Positions 52,808 through 62,865 are shown, counted from the first letter of the stretch. The stretch: 64,000 nucleotides of DNA from Bacteroides cellulosilyticus (GCF_020091405.1 NZ_CP081903.1:558001-622000); one strand, 5' to 3'. Translations and numbers: made by a program. The notes: generated by a model not told the origin, from the letters alone.

Positions 52808-53317
52808 TTATCCGAGTGGATTCTCATCCAGTCCTCCGCCACCTGAGTTACCACCCGAACCACTGTCTGATCCGCCTCCCGTAGGAACATTCGCCAGTCC
52901 TTTCAGGTAATCATCCAAACTGACCAAATCCAGTTTCTCACCGGCACGCGTAGCAGCCTTGGTTATCTTCAACTCTTTGTTAGCCTGAAAGAATATGCGA
53001 ACGCTTTCCACGCTTTTAGCTGTTACCTCCTCGGCTTTATCCTCTCCTTTCGACTTAGCAGCCAGCAAAAACACACCCAACCCGGCAATATTCACTGTCT
53101 TACCTTCCAACAGTTGCTCTTTCAACTTCTCCACAAAGTTCTGCATGGTACTCTTGATATCACCAATAGAGAGTGAAGAACGATCCTGCATCTTCTGAGC
53201 AATAAATGCCAAATCTACAGTCTGTCCTAAAGTTATTAACTGCGGAAAATACTTTTTGGGAGAATTCTCAACCCGAGGGTCGGACGGTCTCTCCACCGTT
53301 CTAAAAATTACGCTCAT
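52808..53317 (-). CDS. HU-HIG family DNA-binding protein with glycine-rich tail
   Basis: 169 residues. HU-like fold at about 1-125: MSVIFRTVERPSDPRVEN at the N-terminus, LSIGDIKSTMQNFVEKLKEQ, and GKTVNIAGLGVFLLAAKS typical of the HU beta-arm region. A Gly/Ser-rich stretch follows and the C-terminus is GGGGLDENPLG, as in the first HU-HIG protein (GGLEENPLG). The gene is downstream of the polysaccharide operon terminator and upstream of the smalltalk ORF. Nucleoid or locus-specific DNA binding is inferred. Confidence 0.82.
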   Translation of the reverse strand: MSVIFRTVERPSDPRVENSPKKYFPQLITLGQTVDLAFIAQKMQDRSSLSIGDIKSTMQNFVEKLKEQLLEGKTVNIAGLGVFLLAAKSKGEDKAEEVTAKSVESVRIFFQANKELKITKAATRAGEKLDLVSLDDYLKGLANVPTGGGSDSGSGGNSGGGGLDENPLG

Positions 53318-53625
53318 ACTTTTTTCATTTAGAGATTTAAATTCTGTTTTTAATTCACTTCGCTAATCAACGATGATGCAAAGGTGAAGATTAAATCTCT
53401 AATAAAAGAAAGAAAAAAGACACCGAGAGCAGTTTTTCTGAGAAAAGTTGTAAGTAGCAATAAATCAATCAGTAATCATATAGGTTCTTAGCTTCAATCT
53501 TTATCGCTTCACTTCAATTTCTATAGTCCATTATTACCAAAACAGCCGGAACCACTCCTTTTATAGAGCAATCCCGGCTGCCGCCTAAAACAGAGTAACC
53601 GCTGTTACCTGTCGTTTATCTTCTC
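53318..53625. other. Intergenic region between polysaccharide operon and HU-HIG gene
   Basis: 308 bp. CAAAGGTG at about 53376-53383 is a one-mismatch -7 box (CACCTTTG) for the HU-HIG gene. The hairpin cagccgg...ccggctg at 53543-53580, with a GTTTTGG tail on the minus strand, is the likely terminator of the polysaccharide operon. No further gene is seen. Confidence 0.55.
53543..53580 (-). terminator. Terminator of the surface-polysaccharide operon
   Basis: On the minus strand the stem cagccgg/ccggctg is followed by TTTTGG. It stands 45 nt after the stop codon of the winged-helix gene. Confidence 0.65.
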
Positions 53626-53838
53626 TTAAACCTTCCTCTTACGGACTATTGAGGGAGCTCCTAGTTCCTCCCTTTCCAGCACTTCCAGCCATCCGCTTTG
53701 CTCCAGTTCAAACAGAGCAGGATATACTCTTAATTTATCGGCACCGGAGTGCAAAATGACATCATCCACCGAAACTCCATTAGCAAACGCCCCTATGTAG
53801 TCAATGATACGCTGCGTATCTATTTCTTTATAATTCAT
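53626..53838 (-). CDS. Small winged-helix-like protein at the operon end
   Basis: 70 residues from the ATG at 53838, 1 nt behind the preceding stop (TGATATG); a longer frame from 53850 overlaps the sugar transferase. The sequence IIDYIGAFANGVSVDDVILH, then LRVYPALFELEQSGWLEVLE has the pattern of a DprA-type winged-helix domain. It is the last gene of the polysaccharide operon. A regulatory or protein-binding role is possible; nothing more specific is seen. Confidence 0.65.
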   Translation of the reverse strand: MNYKEIDTQRIIDYIGAFANGVSVDDVILHSGADKLRVYPALFELEQSGWLEVLEREELGAPSIVRKRKV

Positions 53839-53839
53839 A

Positions 53840-55246
53840 TCAATAAGCATTCTTTTCTCCACGGAACATATTCACCACTGTCATCACCATAATACGAAGG
53901 TCCAGCAAAAAAGTCCAATTCTCAATGTACCAAAGATCACGTTTCACACGTCCTTCCATCTGAGATACCTTTTTAGTCTCCCCGCGAAAACCTGTCACTT
54001 GTGCCCAGCCCGTAATACCGGGTTTCACCAAATGACGCATCATATATTTATCCACCAGCTGGGAATATTCTTCTGTATGCTTCAGCATGTGGGGACGAGG
54101 ACCTACAAGAGACATTTCCCCTTTAAAGACATTGATAAATTGAGGCATCTCATCCAGATTACTCTTTCTTAAGAAGTTGCCGAACTTTGTCTTGCGCGGG
54201 TCATTCTTCGTAGCCTGAATTTTATCAGAATCCTTGTTCACCTTCATTGAGCGGAACTTATAACACTGAAAAATCTCCCCATTTTCACCGTTACGATCCT
54301 GCTTGAAAAAGATAGGTCCCGGAGAAGTGATTTTAATGATCGTTCCCACAACAATATATAATATCGGAAAGACAGTTATCAGGAACAAAGAAGAACATAG
54401 TAAATCAAAACATCGTTTCATCCAACGGTTCATTGGTTTCTGCAAAGGTTCACAACGAATAGACAACACAGGCACATCCCCCAGTAAAGTCAGCTGCAAC
54501 TGCCGTTTCACATAATTGCGAAGAGAAGGTACGCTATAAAAGCGGATCAGATTATTTTCACAATAACGAATAATGGATAAAATATCATCCTTATACACAG
54601 CAGAAAGACCACAATATAATTCCTGAACTTCATTCTCAGAAAGCCATTCCTTCAATCTTTGCATTTCTGCGCGACAGAAAGATTCAGACAATGTATCTCC
54701 CTCTACTCCATCCTTCGCAAAAAAGACTTTCTTTACTCTATATCCGTAAGTCACATCACTTAGTACCTGATAAAGCTCGGTCATATTATCACCTCCACCT
54801 ACCAGTACAACCGTGCGTACATTTTTTCCATGTTTGCGAACAAGTTTCACTATATGCCTTAGAGTCAATCTCCAGCCGACGAGTAAAGGCAGGAACAACA
54901 GATAAAAAGACAAGAGATAAATACGGGAAAAATTTCCAACTTTTATTAAAGCCAGCGCTGTTAAAAACACCACGATATGCAAAGCCACAGTCCCTAGCAA
55001 ACGCCCTACAATTTGTTCAGGACGAACAATCCGATAATGCAAAATCACTTTAAAAATTGAAATACAAGGCACATAACACAGATTTGACACTACCAAATAA
55101 GTTTTAAACGGAAAGGCAACAGCTGGCACATTTACCATTTTCAATAGAAAATATACTGCCAGCATCGAGAAGTTTAACAGCAGAAAGTCACCAAGTATGG
55201 CAACGTCACGGATGGATTCTGCCCGATCAGAAGTCAGCGGTTTCAT
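53840..55246 (-). CDS. Undecaprenyl-phosphate sugar phosphotransferase (WcaJ/WbaP type)
   Basis: 468 residues. Four N-terminal membrane segments, a CoA-binding-like Rossmann middle part (VRTVVLVGGGDNMTELYQVL), another membrane segment near 285, and the PF02397 catalytic domain with FKQDRNGENGEIFQCYKFRS, LRKSNLDEMPQFINVFKGEM, SLVGPRPHM and KPGITGWAQVTGFRGET. It transfers a hexose-1-phosphate to undecaprenyl phosphate to start repeat-unit assembly. It is second to last in the operon, while in many capsule loci this gene comes early. Confidence 0.93.
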   Translation of the reverse strand: MKPLTSDRAESIRDVAILGDFLLLNFSMLAVYFLLKMVNVPAVAFPFKTYLVVSNLCYVPCISIFKVILHYRIVRPEQIVGRLLGTVALHIVVFLTALALIKVGNFSRIYLLSFYLLFLPLLVGWRLTLRHIVKLVRKHGKNVRTVVLVGGGDNMTELYQVLSDVTYGYRVKKVFFAKDGVEGDTLSESFCRAEMQRLKEWLSENEVQELYCGLSAVYKDDILSIIRYCENNLIRFYSVPSLRNYVKRQLQLTLLGDVPVLSIRCEPLQKPMNRWMKRCFDLLCSSLFLITVFPILYIVVGTIIKITSPGPIFFKQDRNGENGEIFQCYKFRSMKVNKDSDKIQATKNDPRKTKFGNFLRKSNLDEMPQFINVFKGEMSLVGPRPHMLKHTEEYSQLVDKYMMRHLVKPGITGWAQVTGFRGETKKVSQMEGRVKRDLWYIENWTFLLDLRIMVMTVVNMFRGEKNAY

Positions 55247-55339
55247 AGTAAGTACGTTTTTATTAAGAGAGTGAGGATATTATCCTACGTTAGTTTTATA
55301 CGGTCTTTACGTGTTGCTTAGTTGCCTGATGATTGTTCA

Positions 55340-55912
55340 TCATTCGTATAAATTTGTATTGTAATCAAAGGGAGAATCATATTCAGCCAACAGAGGATGC
55401 TTCAAATCTTTTTCACTCAGAATAGTCTTGCTGGGCGGTATTCGCCAATCAATGCCCAGACTTCCATCAATCAGCTGAATACCACCATCCGCCTGAGGAG
55501 CATAAAAATTATCGCACTTGTACTGGAAAACAGCTATTTCCGTTAGAACAGAAAAGCCATGTGCAAAGCCGCGAGGTATAAAAAACTGACGATGATTATC
55601 CTCAGATAATTCCACAGCCACATGTTGCCCATAAGTCGGGCTGCCTTTACGGATATCCACTGCCACATCCAAAACCGCACCTTTTACACATCGTACCAGT
55701 TTACTCTGAGTGTAAGGCATCTTCTGGAAATGGAGACCACGCATCACACCATAACTAGACATGCTTTCATTATCTTGTACAAAGTTTATGGGGATTACTT
55801 TCTTGTCAAATTCCTGCTGTGAAAACGACTCAAAAAAATAGCCTCTCTCATCACAAAAAATACGAGGTTCAATAATCACCACACCGTCTATCTCTGTTTT
55901 TATTATTTCCAT
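55340..55912 (-). CDS. rfbC: dTDP-4-dehydrorhamnose 3,5-epimerase
   Basis: 190 residues. RmlC cupin with IIEPRIFCDERGYFFESF, NFVQDNESMSSYGVMRGLHFQ, KLVRCVKGAVLDVAVDIRKG and FFIPRGFAHGFSVL, including catalytic His in RGLHFQ. It makes dTDP-4-keto-L-rhamnose. The other rhamnose genes (rfbA, rfbB, rfbD) are not in the window and may lie further along the operon or elsewhere. Confidence 0.93.
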   Translation of the reverse strand: MEIIKTEIDGVVIIEPRIFCDERGYFFESFSQQEFDKKVIPINFVQDNESMSSYGVMRGLHFQKMPYTQSKLVRCVKGAVLDVAVDIRKGSPTYGQHVAVELSEDNHRQFFIPRGFAHGFSVLTEIAVFQYKCDNFYAPQADGGIQLIDGSLGIDWRIPPSKTILSEKDLKHPLLAEYDSPFDYNTNLYE

Positions 55913-55922
55913 TCTTGTATAT

Positions 55923-56473
55923 TCATTTCAAGAGTTCACCTTTTTCCGGCATATTCAAACTCTGCAATCCCTCCAGATACCACTGATACAACCGATGAAT
56001 ACCTTCATCAATCTCCACCTTGTGATGCCAGCCCAAATTATGTAACTTCGTTACGTCCGTCAATTTCCGTAACGTTCCATCAGGCTTCGAAGTATCCCAG
56101 CAAAGTTCTCCTTAAAACCAATCTCACGTATGGCTTTACCAGCAACATCTTTTATACTCAATTCCTTCCCGATTCCCACATTGATATGGCAGTTACGAAT
56201 GTTTTTCAGCCCGGAAGCATACGTATCTTTAAAATCCGCACGATATTGCAAATTAGCCATAATTTCACCTACATGAGCAGCAGCCAATACAACAGCATCA
56301 GGTCGTTCCTCATCAAAAAAGCGCTTCACTGCTGCACCATCTAAAAGGTCCAGTTCTTCGTGGCTATAACCTACCAGATTGTCATAACCACGTTGTCTTA
56401 AGTTATTCCAAATGGCCGAACCGACAAGCCCTCGATGCCCGGCCACATATATTTTCACAGTCCTGTCAAGCAT
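55923..56473 (-). pseudogene. fcl: GDP-L-fucose synthase, broken by deletion and frameshift
   Basis: The N-terminus is normal (VKIYVAGHRGLVGSAIWNNL to AAHVGEIMANLQYRADF). The reading then jumps to FKDTYASGLKNIRNCHINVG, a segment that belongs near residue 250 in full-length enzymes of about 350-360 residues, so roughly 160-170 codons, including the Ser-Tyr-Lys catalytic region, are missing in frame. Further on, after GFKE, the frame is lost; restoring one G at about 56107-56111 would continue as GELCWDTSKPDGTLRKLTDV and end NMPEKGELLK at 55923. With both lesions it cannot be active. Its partner gmd is intact and 11 nt upstream. Confidence 0.85.
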
Positions 56474-56483
56474 TACCAATTTT

Positions 56484-57569
56484 TTATTCTTTGTCGAGTC
56501 GCGCTTTCAGGTGAAGCTTCTTCACAAAGTTCATGTCGTGATTCACCATTATCTGAACCAGCTGTTCAAACGATGTTTTCGTCGGATTCCAACCTAGTAA
56601 AGTCTTAGCCTTAGTCGGATCACCCAAAAGCTGTTCTACTTCGCAAGGACGAAAATATTTAGGATCGACCTCCACCAAAATCTTACCGGTAGAAACATCA
56701 ATACCTTTTTCATTAACGCCTGTCCCCTCCCACTTTAATTCTATATTTAAATGCTGGAAGGCCAGGGTTGCAAATTCACGAACTGTATGCATTTCACCTG
56801 TAGCAATTACAAAATCCTCCGGTGTATCATGCTGAAGGATAAGCCACATACATTCCACATAGTCCTTTGCATACCCCCAGTCGCGCAATGAGTCCAGATT
56901 GCCCAAATAAAGCTTATCTTGAAAACCTTGTTTGATACGGGCAGCAGCCAATGTTATCTTACGGGTCACAAAAGTCTCGCCACGACGTTCACTCTCATGA
57001 TTAAACAAGATGCCGTTCACGGCAAACATATCATAGCTTTCGCGATAGTTCTTAGTTATCCAAAAACCATATTGTTTGGCAACACCGTAAGGACTACGCG
57101 GATAAAATGGGGTCGTTTCTTTTTGCGGTACTTCCTGCACTTTACCGAATAACTCCGAAGTAGAAGCCTGATAAATACGACAGGTACGTTCCAAGCCACA
57201 TATGCGTACGGCTTCCAACAGTCGAAGCGTACCTACCGCATCAGCTTCTGCCGTATATTCCGGTACATCAAAAGACACCTTTACATGGCTCTGCGCAGCA
57301 AGATTATAGATTTCTGTCGGATGGACATCGCTAATAATACGTATCAACGAACTACTATCTGTCATATCCCCCCAATGAAGATTTATCAAACGATTTTTTT
57401 TCATGTCTCGGACCCATTCATCCAAGTAGAGATGTTCTATTCGGGATGTATTAAATGATGAAGAACGACGAAGAATGCCGTGAACCTCATATCCTTTTTC
57501 TATTAGAAACTCGGCCAGATAGGAGCCATCTTGACCGGTAATGCCGGTAATTAATGCTACTTTTCTCAT
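56484..57569 (-). CDS. gmd: GDP-mannose 4,6-dehydratase
   Basis: 361 residues, normal length. Rossmann motif [20 protein letters not shown], catalytic region [18 protein letters not shown] (Thr/Ser) and [16 protein letters not shown] (Tyr-x3-Lys), and [14 protein letters not shown]. It converts GDP-mannose from the adjacent manC product to GDP-4-keto-6-deoxy-mannose. The next enzyme for GDP-fucose, Fcl, is a pseudogene here, so the product must be used by another enzyme or an Fcl encoded elsewhere. Confidence 0.95.
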   Translation of the reverse strand: MRKVALITGITGQDGSYLAEFLIEKGYEVHGILRRSSSFNTSRIEHLYLDEWVRDMKKNRLINLHWGDMTDSSSLIRIISDVHPTEIYNLAAQSHVKVSFDVPEYTAEADAVGTLRLLEAVRICGLERTCRIYQASTSELFGKVQEVPQKETTPFYPRSPYGVAKQYGFWITKNYRESYDMFAVNGILFNHESERRGETFVTRKITLAAARIKQGFQDKLYLGNLDSLRDWGYAKDYVECMWLILQHDTPEDFVIATGEMHTVREFATLAFQHLNIELKWEGTGVNEKGIDVSTGKILVEVDPKYFRPCEVEQLLGDPTKAKTLLGWNPTKTSFEQLVQIMVNHDMNFVKKLHLKARLDKE

Positions 57570-57600
57570 AAGTAATGAATATGTTATGTACTTATTATAT

Positions 57601-58644
57601 TTAGTTTACAAATTCTTTAATCCTTTGTTCTTCCTTCAGGCTACAAACTAGTAAGGCACCTTTATTTTCAGCTATTATATAGCCATCCAGTCCTTCCACT
57701 ACAACTCTTCTCTCCTCTTGCGTATGAACAATACAATTCCGACAATTATACATTCTTACATCTTCACCAATACAAGCATTACTATCTTCATCTTGGGGTA
57801 ACAACATTCGGAGCGCCCCCCAACTACCTAAATCACTCCAACCGAATTCAGCAGGAAGGGTGTATATCTTTTCGGCTTTTTCCATTACAGCATAATCAAT
57901 GGATATTTTATCACATTTAGGGAATTGTTTACTAACAGTTATTTTTTCAGCTTCCGTAAAGAAATCTATTGACATTTCATCCATTATTTTTGATAAGTCA
58001 GGAGTGTATCGTCTTATTGATTCGTCAATAGTATTCACATTCCAAACAAAAATGCCTGCATTCCAGAAATAGTTACCCAGCTGAAGATAGCGTTGTGCCG
58101 TCTTTAAATCCGGTTTTTCTTTAAAGCCTTCAACACTATATAACCCCGTGTTTCCAACTTTCTCAGTTGCACAAATATAACCATAGCCCGTTTCAGGTCG
58201 ATTAGGCTTTATACCTATCGTTACGATACTATTATTTGAGGCAGTAAACTCAAGCGCAGAACTTATTACTCTTTGAAACTCAGCAATATTAATAACCAAA
58301 GCATCCGAAGGTGTAACGACTATATTAGCTTGAGGATGACGCTTCTTTATTTTCCAACAAGCATATGCAATACAAGGGGCAGTATTACGAGAAAGTGGCT
58401 CTGCAAGAATATTGTCTGTCGATAATTCCGGCAATTGCTTCTTTACAATTTCTACATATTTTTCGCTGGTCACAACCCAAAAGTTAGTCATAGAACAAAA
58501 TGTAGAAAAACGTTCCACAGTTAATTGGAGTAACGATTTTCCACATCCTACTACATCTATAAACTGTTTTGGATATTCTTGCGTACTCATAGGCCAAAAA
58601 CGACTACCAATACCACCGGCCATAATAACAACATGCGTTCCCAT
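57601..58644 (-). CDS. manC: Mannose-1-phosphate guanylyltransferase
   Basis: 347 residues, the short form without the isomerase domain. Nucleotidyltransferase signatures: [60 protein letters not shown], and [20 protein letters not shown] with GWSDLGSW. It makes GDP-mannose, the substrate of the adjacent gmd. From this gene rightward the sequence becomes markedly more AT-rich. Confidence 0.93.
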   Translation of the reverse strand: MGTHVVIMAGGIGSRFWPMSTQEYPKQFIDVVGCGKSLLQLTVERFSTFCSMTNFWVVTSEKYVEIVKKQLPELSTDNILAEPLSRNTAPCIAYACWKIKKRHPQANIVVTPSDALVINIAEFQRVISSALEFTASNNSIVTIGIKPNRPETGYGYICATEKVGNTGLYSVEGFKEKPDLKTAQRYLQLGNYFWNAGIFVWNVNTIDESIRRYTPDLSKIMDEMSIDFFTEAEKITVSKQFPKCDKISIDYAVMEKAEKIYTLPAEFGWSDLGSWGALRMLLPQDEDSNACIGEDVRMYNCRNCIVHTQEERRVVVEGLDGYIIAENKGALLVCSLKEEQRIKEFVN

Positions 58645-58659
58645 CTTTTACTATATTTA

Positions 58660-59484
58660 CTATTTCAAATGAATTTTAAAAACCAAACCGGTTGATACAT
58701 ACTTACATTGATTAAATTCTACAACGGCATTAATATAATCTTTCCAGAAACTACAGTTAACACCAATATTCACTGTTTTTGAATCATATTCTGCCATTAA
58801 ATTTAGATGATTCAAAAATTCAGTAAAAAAGCTATCATTCGATAAACCTAATCGAAGATTCATTCCTACAGCAGGACCATTAAAATGATAATCTTCACGT
58901 TTATTATATAAATAAGCAGCATGAATTCCCAACCTACCAACCGCTCTCATATCAAGATATTTTGTTGCAACTATATAATACCTACTATAAAAACCATTAC
59001 CTTTCTTTGAAGACATCTCAAATTTATTACCATCTGCCCATGAATTATTTAAAACATCATTACCGCCTAGCACTATTTGTGGAGTCCATTTTTTCCACCA
59101 GCCCTCTTTCCACAAGCGAAAACGAACTGAGAAATTTCTATCTTGATTTACAAACTTTCCATAGGTAGAAGGTACCCAATATCCATCTGCTAAAAAAGGA
59201 TCATTTTCAAACGCTTTATGAAGTGTACATGTATATGCTATCTCCATCCAAGGAAAGAAAGTAATGTTGACATAGTAATTATAAGTATCATAAAACCATC
59301 TGGCAGGAGTAGCATGTCTCTCTAAAAATCCTCCTCCAAACATAAATGTTTTATCTCTTTGCATCTCTGCAGTAGGCATATTCAGCAACCCTGTTGTACC
59401 ATATGTAAATTGCGCTTTACAAGTAATATTAATACCTAGAAAACACAGAATTAATAAGATTCTCCACTTGAAAATAAACTTCAT
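58660..59484 (-). CDS. YjbH-like outer-membrane protein for exopolysaccharide
   Basis: 274 residues with a signal peptide ending ITCKAQ. The mature protein begins FTYGTTGLLNMPTAEMQRDK, a hallmark of YjbH/WbfB-type barrels, and has repeated amphipathic strands such as YYVNITFFPWMEIAYTCTLH, ending GLVFKIHLK. Family members are tied to polysaccharide secretion or quality control, with unclear mechanism. It lies between manC and a glycosyltransferase gene. Confidence 0.75.
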   Translation of the reverse strand: MKFIFKWRILLILCFLGINITCKAQFTYGTTGLLNMPTAEMQRDKTFMFGGGFLERHATPARWFYDTYNYYVNITFFPWMEIAYTCTLHKAFENDPFLADGYWVPSTYGKFVNQDRNFSVRFRLWKEGWWKKWTPQIVLGGNDVLNNSWADGNKFEMSSKKGNGFYSRYYIVATKYLDMRAVGRLGIHAAYLYNKREDYHFNGPAVGMNLRLGLSNDSFFTEFLNHLNLMAEYDSKTVNIGVNCSFWKDYINAVVEFNQCKYVSTGLVFKIHLK

Positions 59485-59506
59485 ATCAAGTTGTACATAT
59501 TAATAT

Positions 59507-60637
59507 TTATCGACTTTCACAGAGATTCAGAAACATTTGCTCATGTTCGGAAGCAACCCTTTTAATATCAAAAAAGGCATCAACACGTTTCAAACCATTA
59601 TTTATTAATTTTCTTCTTAATTCCTTATTATTATATATATTCAAAACGGCAGCTACTATTTGCTGTACATTATCGACATCAACCAATAAACCATTATCAC
59701 GATCTGTTATCAAATCAGGAATTGCATTTATTTCAGTCGCAACAACAGGTTTACCTAATTTCATATATTCAGCAAGTACTAAACCAAAACCCTCCCAACG
59801 AGAAAGCAACAATGCCTGATCAAACAACATTATATAAGACAATGGATTATCAACCCAGCCTGTTATTATAAGACTTTTTTGCAAACCCATTTCACACACT
59901 AATTGCTCTATTTCACCACGCTGATCACCATCACCAACAATAATAAAATGTGATTTAGGAATTCTTTTGTGTATTTCCACTGCCGCACGAACAAATATAT
60001 CTGGAGATTTTTGGGGTGAAATACGACCAACCATTCCAATAACATATGCATCATGCTCTATTCCCAATGAATCTCGTGTAATACTATTTTCACAAAGTTT
60101 CCATTGTATATTATCGATATCAATTCCGTTAAATATTACTTTAATTCTTTTAGCTGACGTTACACGCTCCTCAACTGCAGACAGTTTCTCATAATTAGAT
60201 ATCGCAATAATTTTAGTAGTAAAAAGAGCTAAAAATCTTTCAATCCATAAATATAGCTCCTTTCTCATCCACGAATTATTCATATTAAAAGCCCACCCGT
60301 GAGGATTATAAACAATTGGGAATCTTAACCCTATATTTGCAATTCGTCCTATCCCTCCAGCCTTACTGCTATGGCAATAAATAACATTAGGTTGATATTC
60401 CTTTATTAAGCTACGGACTATTTTTATCGCATTTCTATCTTTTTCAAAAGATAATGAATTACACATATCAATCTGAATAAAATCCTCTACAAGTTGTTCA
60501 TAATCAGCTTTGCAATAATCAAACGAACAAACCATAATGTGTTCAAATAAAGAACGATTCATATGTGCTAATAACATACGGAGATAACAATCAACACCGC
60601 CAGCACATTGAACAACATGCATTATTCTAACCTTCAT
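59507..60637 (-). CDS. GT4-family glycosyltransferase
   Basis: 376 residues. GT-B fold with RIMHVVQCAGGVDCYLRML at the start, VIYCHSSKAGGIGRIAN, PHGWAFNM, IAISNYEK, NGIDIDN, GMVGRISPQKSPDIFVRAA and the GT4 acceptor/donor region SRWEGFGLVLAEYMKLGKPV with the E-x7-E pattern. It adds a sugar to the lipid-linked repeat unit. Donor and linkage are not predictable. AT-rich. Confidence 0.9.
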   Translation of the reverse strand: MKVRIMHVVQCAGGVDCYLRMLLAHMNRSLFEHIMVCSFDYCKADYEQLVEDFIQIDMCNSLSFEKDRNAIKIVRSLIKEYQPNVIYCHSSKAGGIGRIANIGLRFPIVYNPHGWAFNMNNSWMRKELYLWIERFLALFTTKIIAISNYEKLSAVEERVTSAKRIKVIFNGIDIDNIQWKLCENSITRDSLGIEHDAYVIGMVGRISPQKSPDIFVRAAVEIHKRIPKSHFIIVGDGDQRGEIEQLVCEMGLQKSLIITGWVDNPLSYIMLFDQALLLSRWEGFGLVLAEYMKLGKPVVATEINAIPDLITDRDNGLLVDVDNVQQIVAAVLNIYNNKELRRKLINNGLKRVDAFFDIKRVASEHEQMFLNLCESR

Positions 60638-60658
60638 TTATATTACTAATTAATACAT

Positions 60659-61531
60659 TTATTGATATATGTCATAGGGAAAAGCCTCTTTGAGTTTTCT
60701 ACGCAATTCATCTAAATGAGGTAACTCCACTGGTATAGTATCTATGGCTTCTCTAACACAACCAGCAACAGGAAAGCGATAACGACCTGTACTATAATAC
60801 CAATCATAATATTTTAATATGTCAACTTGAGGTCGTAATAGTACAGCTTTGATACCATAAGATTCTGCCAAAATAATCCCATGTAAGCTTGATGAAATTA
60901 TCACTTCCACACTATTAAGTAAATCTACAAATTCATGGAAATTTGTAGTGCAAATATTTATTGAAATAATATCTGAATTTGCTTCAAATTCCAATATTTG
61001 ATCCTTATGCATAATAAGCCCAAACTTAAATTTCTTTTCTATTTTAACTGGTGTATAAATCTCTGGTAATAATATAGCAGGATCACCATAAACACTTGGA
61101 CAATTAAAACCATAATCCATAAGTACAACCTGAGTAAACGGACCACGCACGGCTCTAATATCTAGTTTACGATTCTTGAGCCTGTAAGTTAAAGTTGCAT
61201 TTAATATTCCACTTCCCCAAACTGTACAATCTTGAATTCCTGCTGTTAAAACACTACCCACTGCATAAAGATGATGGCGTTTTTTTACCTCCATGTCACA
61301 AGAAATCCCCCGCAGAGAAAGCATATAATTAACTATTACAGGAGATAGAGTATCGCCCAAATTCTCTGATTCAAGCCAATAGTTCAAATTAACTCTCCTT
61401 TTTTTAGCACGGTTTGCATAATTAAAAAGCATGAATTGATTACGTTGCGGAAATAAAAGATATATTAACATTTTCTTTACATTATTCCCTAAAACTTTTT
61501 TAATCCACAAATTAAAATTATTGGTTTGCAT
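60659..61531 (-). CDS. Polysaccharide pyruvyltransferase-family protein
   Basis: 290 residues. PS_pyruv_trans features: LGDTLSPVIVNYML, VKKRHHLYAVGSVLT, VWGSGILN, DIRAVRGPFTQ, YGDPAILLPEIY, KFGLIMHKD, and VEVIISSSLHGIILAESYGI. Such enzymes attach ketal pyruvate to repeat-unit sugars. Start overlaps the end of the upstream glycosyltransferase by 14 nt, which indicates coupling. Confidence 0.87.
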   Translation of the reverse strand: MQTNNFNLWIKKVLGNNVKKMLIYLLFPQRNQFMLFNYANRAKKRRVNLNYWLESENLGDTLSPVIVNYMLSLRGISCDMEVKKRHHLYAVGSVLTAGIQDCTVWGSGILNATLTYRLKNRKLDIRAVRGPFTQVVLMDYGFNCPSVYGDPAILLPEIYTPVKIEKKFKFGLIMHKDQILEFEANSDIISINICTTNFHEFVDLLNSVEVIISSSLHGIILAESYGIKAVLLRPQVDILKYYDWYYSTGRYRFPVAGCVREAIDTIPVELPHLDELRRKLKEAFPYDIYQ

Positions 61532-62801
61532 CTTTATGTAATTTTACAATTGAACAGAAATCAGAATATAAATCACGTTGAATTGTCTTTATTTGATGAT
61601 TCTTTACTCCACAATTCCATGATTTCTCAGAGTATTCCATTATCACATCTGGGTTATCAACAACTTCCTTAAGTTTACCTTCAATATTCTTGATATTAGT
61701 TTCTACAATAGCAGCTGTATTTTCACTTAAGTACCTCATTGAAGCGGTATTTCCCCCTACAGCGAGAATACATTTTGCATTATAAAAATAATCGACAAGT
61801 TTAGTTGAAAAAGATAATCTAAAAAATAATTTATCTTTCAAAGACACAGGCTCTACGTGTAACAATATATCAGCTTGGCTCATTGTATTTAAAACTTCTG
61901 ATGCTGTAACAGGTTCCATTATATGCGAATCACCAACATTAAGAGCTCTTATCATTGCGCGAGATTTAGGAGACATCGTATATACATACAACTCTATTCT
62001 TTTCCCTTTACAATTAATAGCGTTTACCGCTTTAGCGATTTTAGCTATAATTTTCCACCTTCCTGAACCAATATTTCCCATATAAATCATTCGGATTGGA
62101 TGGTTAATAGTATGCACCCTCTTTCTATCTGAGAAATCATAACCTTTATAAAGAACCTTACATATCTTTCCAAAACATAGGCTATATTCATACCTCATTT
62201 GTTCTGTAATAGTATAAAGCATCATACATTGTTTTGCACATTTATAAATAGCATGTCTTTCAATAAAAACTTTTATCCAAAAAAACGGTGAGAATGAAAG
62301 TTTTTTTAACGAATAATGATCATCCCAAGGATATGTAATCAAAGGTACATTAAACTTCTTACTAATATAGGTCATCAAATTATTAGAAACAGGCATTCGC
62401 CCAAGAGGACCGAAAACAATATCCGGAGCAAAATTTTCTACAAAAGAGTCTAATTGCGAAGATTTCCAATTACCTAAAATACCTATTAAATCTTGTAATA
62501 ATAGGAATAACTCCCAGCGCAAACTCCTTACCTTATTATAGCTATTCGACAATTGTTTCTTTTTAATACTTTGAAGAGTAATCTCTTTACCTGTATATTT
62601 TCTCGTTAAAATCCTTTTCGCTAACAGACTTTCTGAGATATGATAATAACGCTTCACCAGTTGATTATTAGGAGGGTCATCTCTAAAATAAATATTAGCA
62701 AATTCAATTTGATTATCCATTCCTCGAAATATGTTAGATAAAGTATTCCCAACGCTAATATCATCATTCCAAGGCAGATAAGATACAACTAAGATTTTCA
62801 T
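61518..62801 (-). CDS. Glycosyltransferase (GT-B, GT4-like)
   Basis: 427 residues. N-terminus KILVVSYLPWNDDISVGNTL, DIVFGPLGRMPVS and YPWDDHYSLKK in the N-domain; IRMIYMGNIGSGRWKIIAK and SQADILLHVEPVSLKDKLFF plus LSFSTKLVDYFYNAKCILAV in the C-domain. The usual E-x7-E is poorly kept, so the exact family is uncertain. It belongs to the polysaccharide operon; specificity unknown. Confidence 0.8.
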   Translation of the reverse strand: MKILVVSYLPWNDDISVGNTLSNIFRGMDNQIEFANIYFRDDPPNNQLVKRYYHISESLLAKRILTRKYTGKEITLQSIKKKQLSNSYNKVRSLRWELFLLLQDLIGILGNWKSSQLDSFVENFAPDIVFGPLGRMPVSNNLMTYISKKFNVPLITYPWDDHYSLKKLSFSPFFWIKVFIERHAIYKCAKQCMMLYTITEQMRYEYSLCFGKICKVLYKGYDFSDRKRVHTINHPIRMIYMGNIGSGRWKIIAKIAKAVNAINCKGKRIELYVYTMSPKSRAMIRALNVGDSHIMEPVTASEVLNTMSQADILLHVEPVSLKDKLFFRLSFSTKLVDYFYNAKCILAVGGNTASMRYLSENTAAIVETNIKNIEGKLKEVVDNPDVIMEYSEKSWNCGVKNHQIKTIQRDLYSDFCSIVKLHKDANQ

Positions 62802-62865
62802 TCAATACGCCTTATTACTTCACTTAATGCAATATAATATTACATTTTTCAATTAGTATATATAA

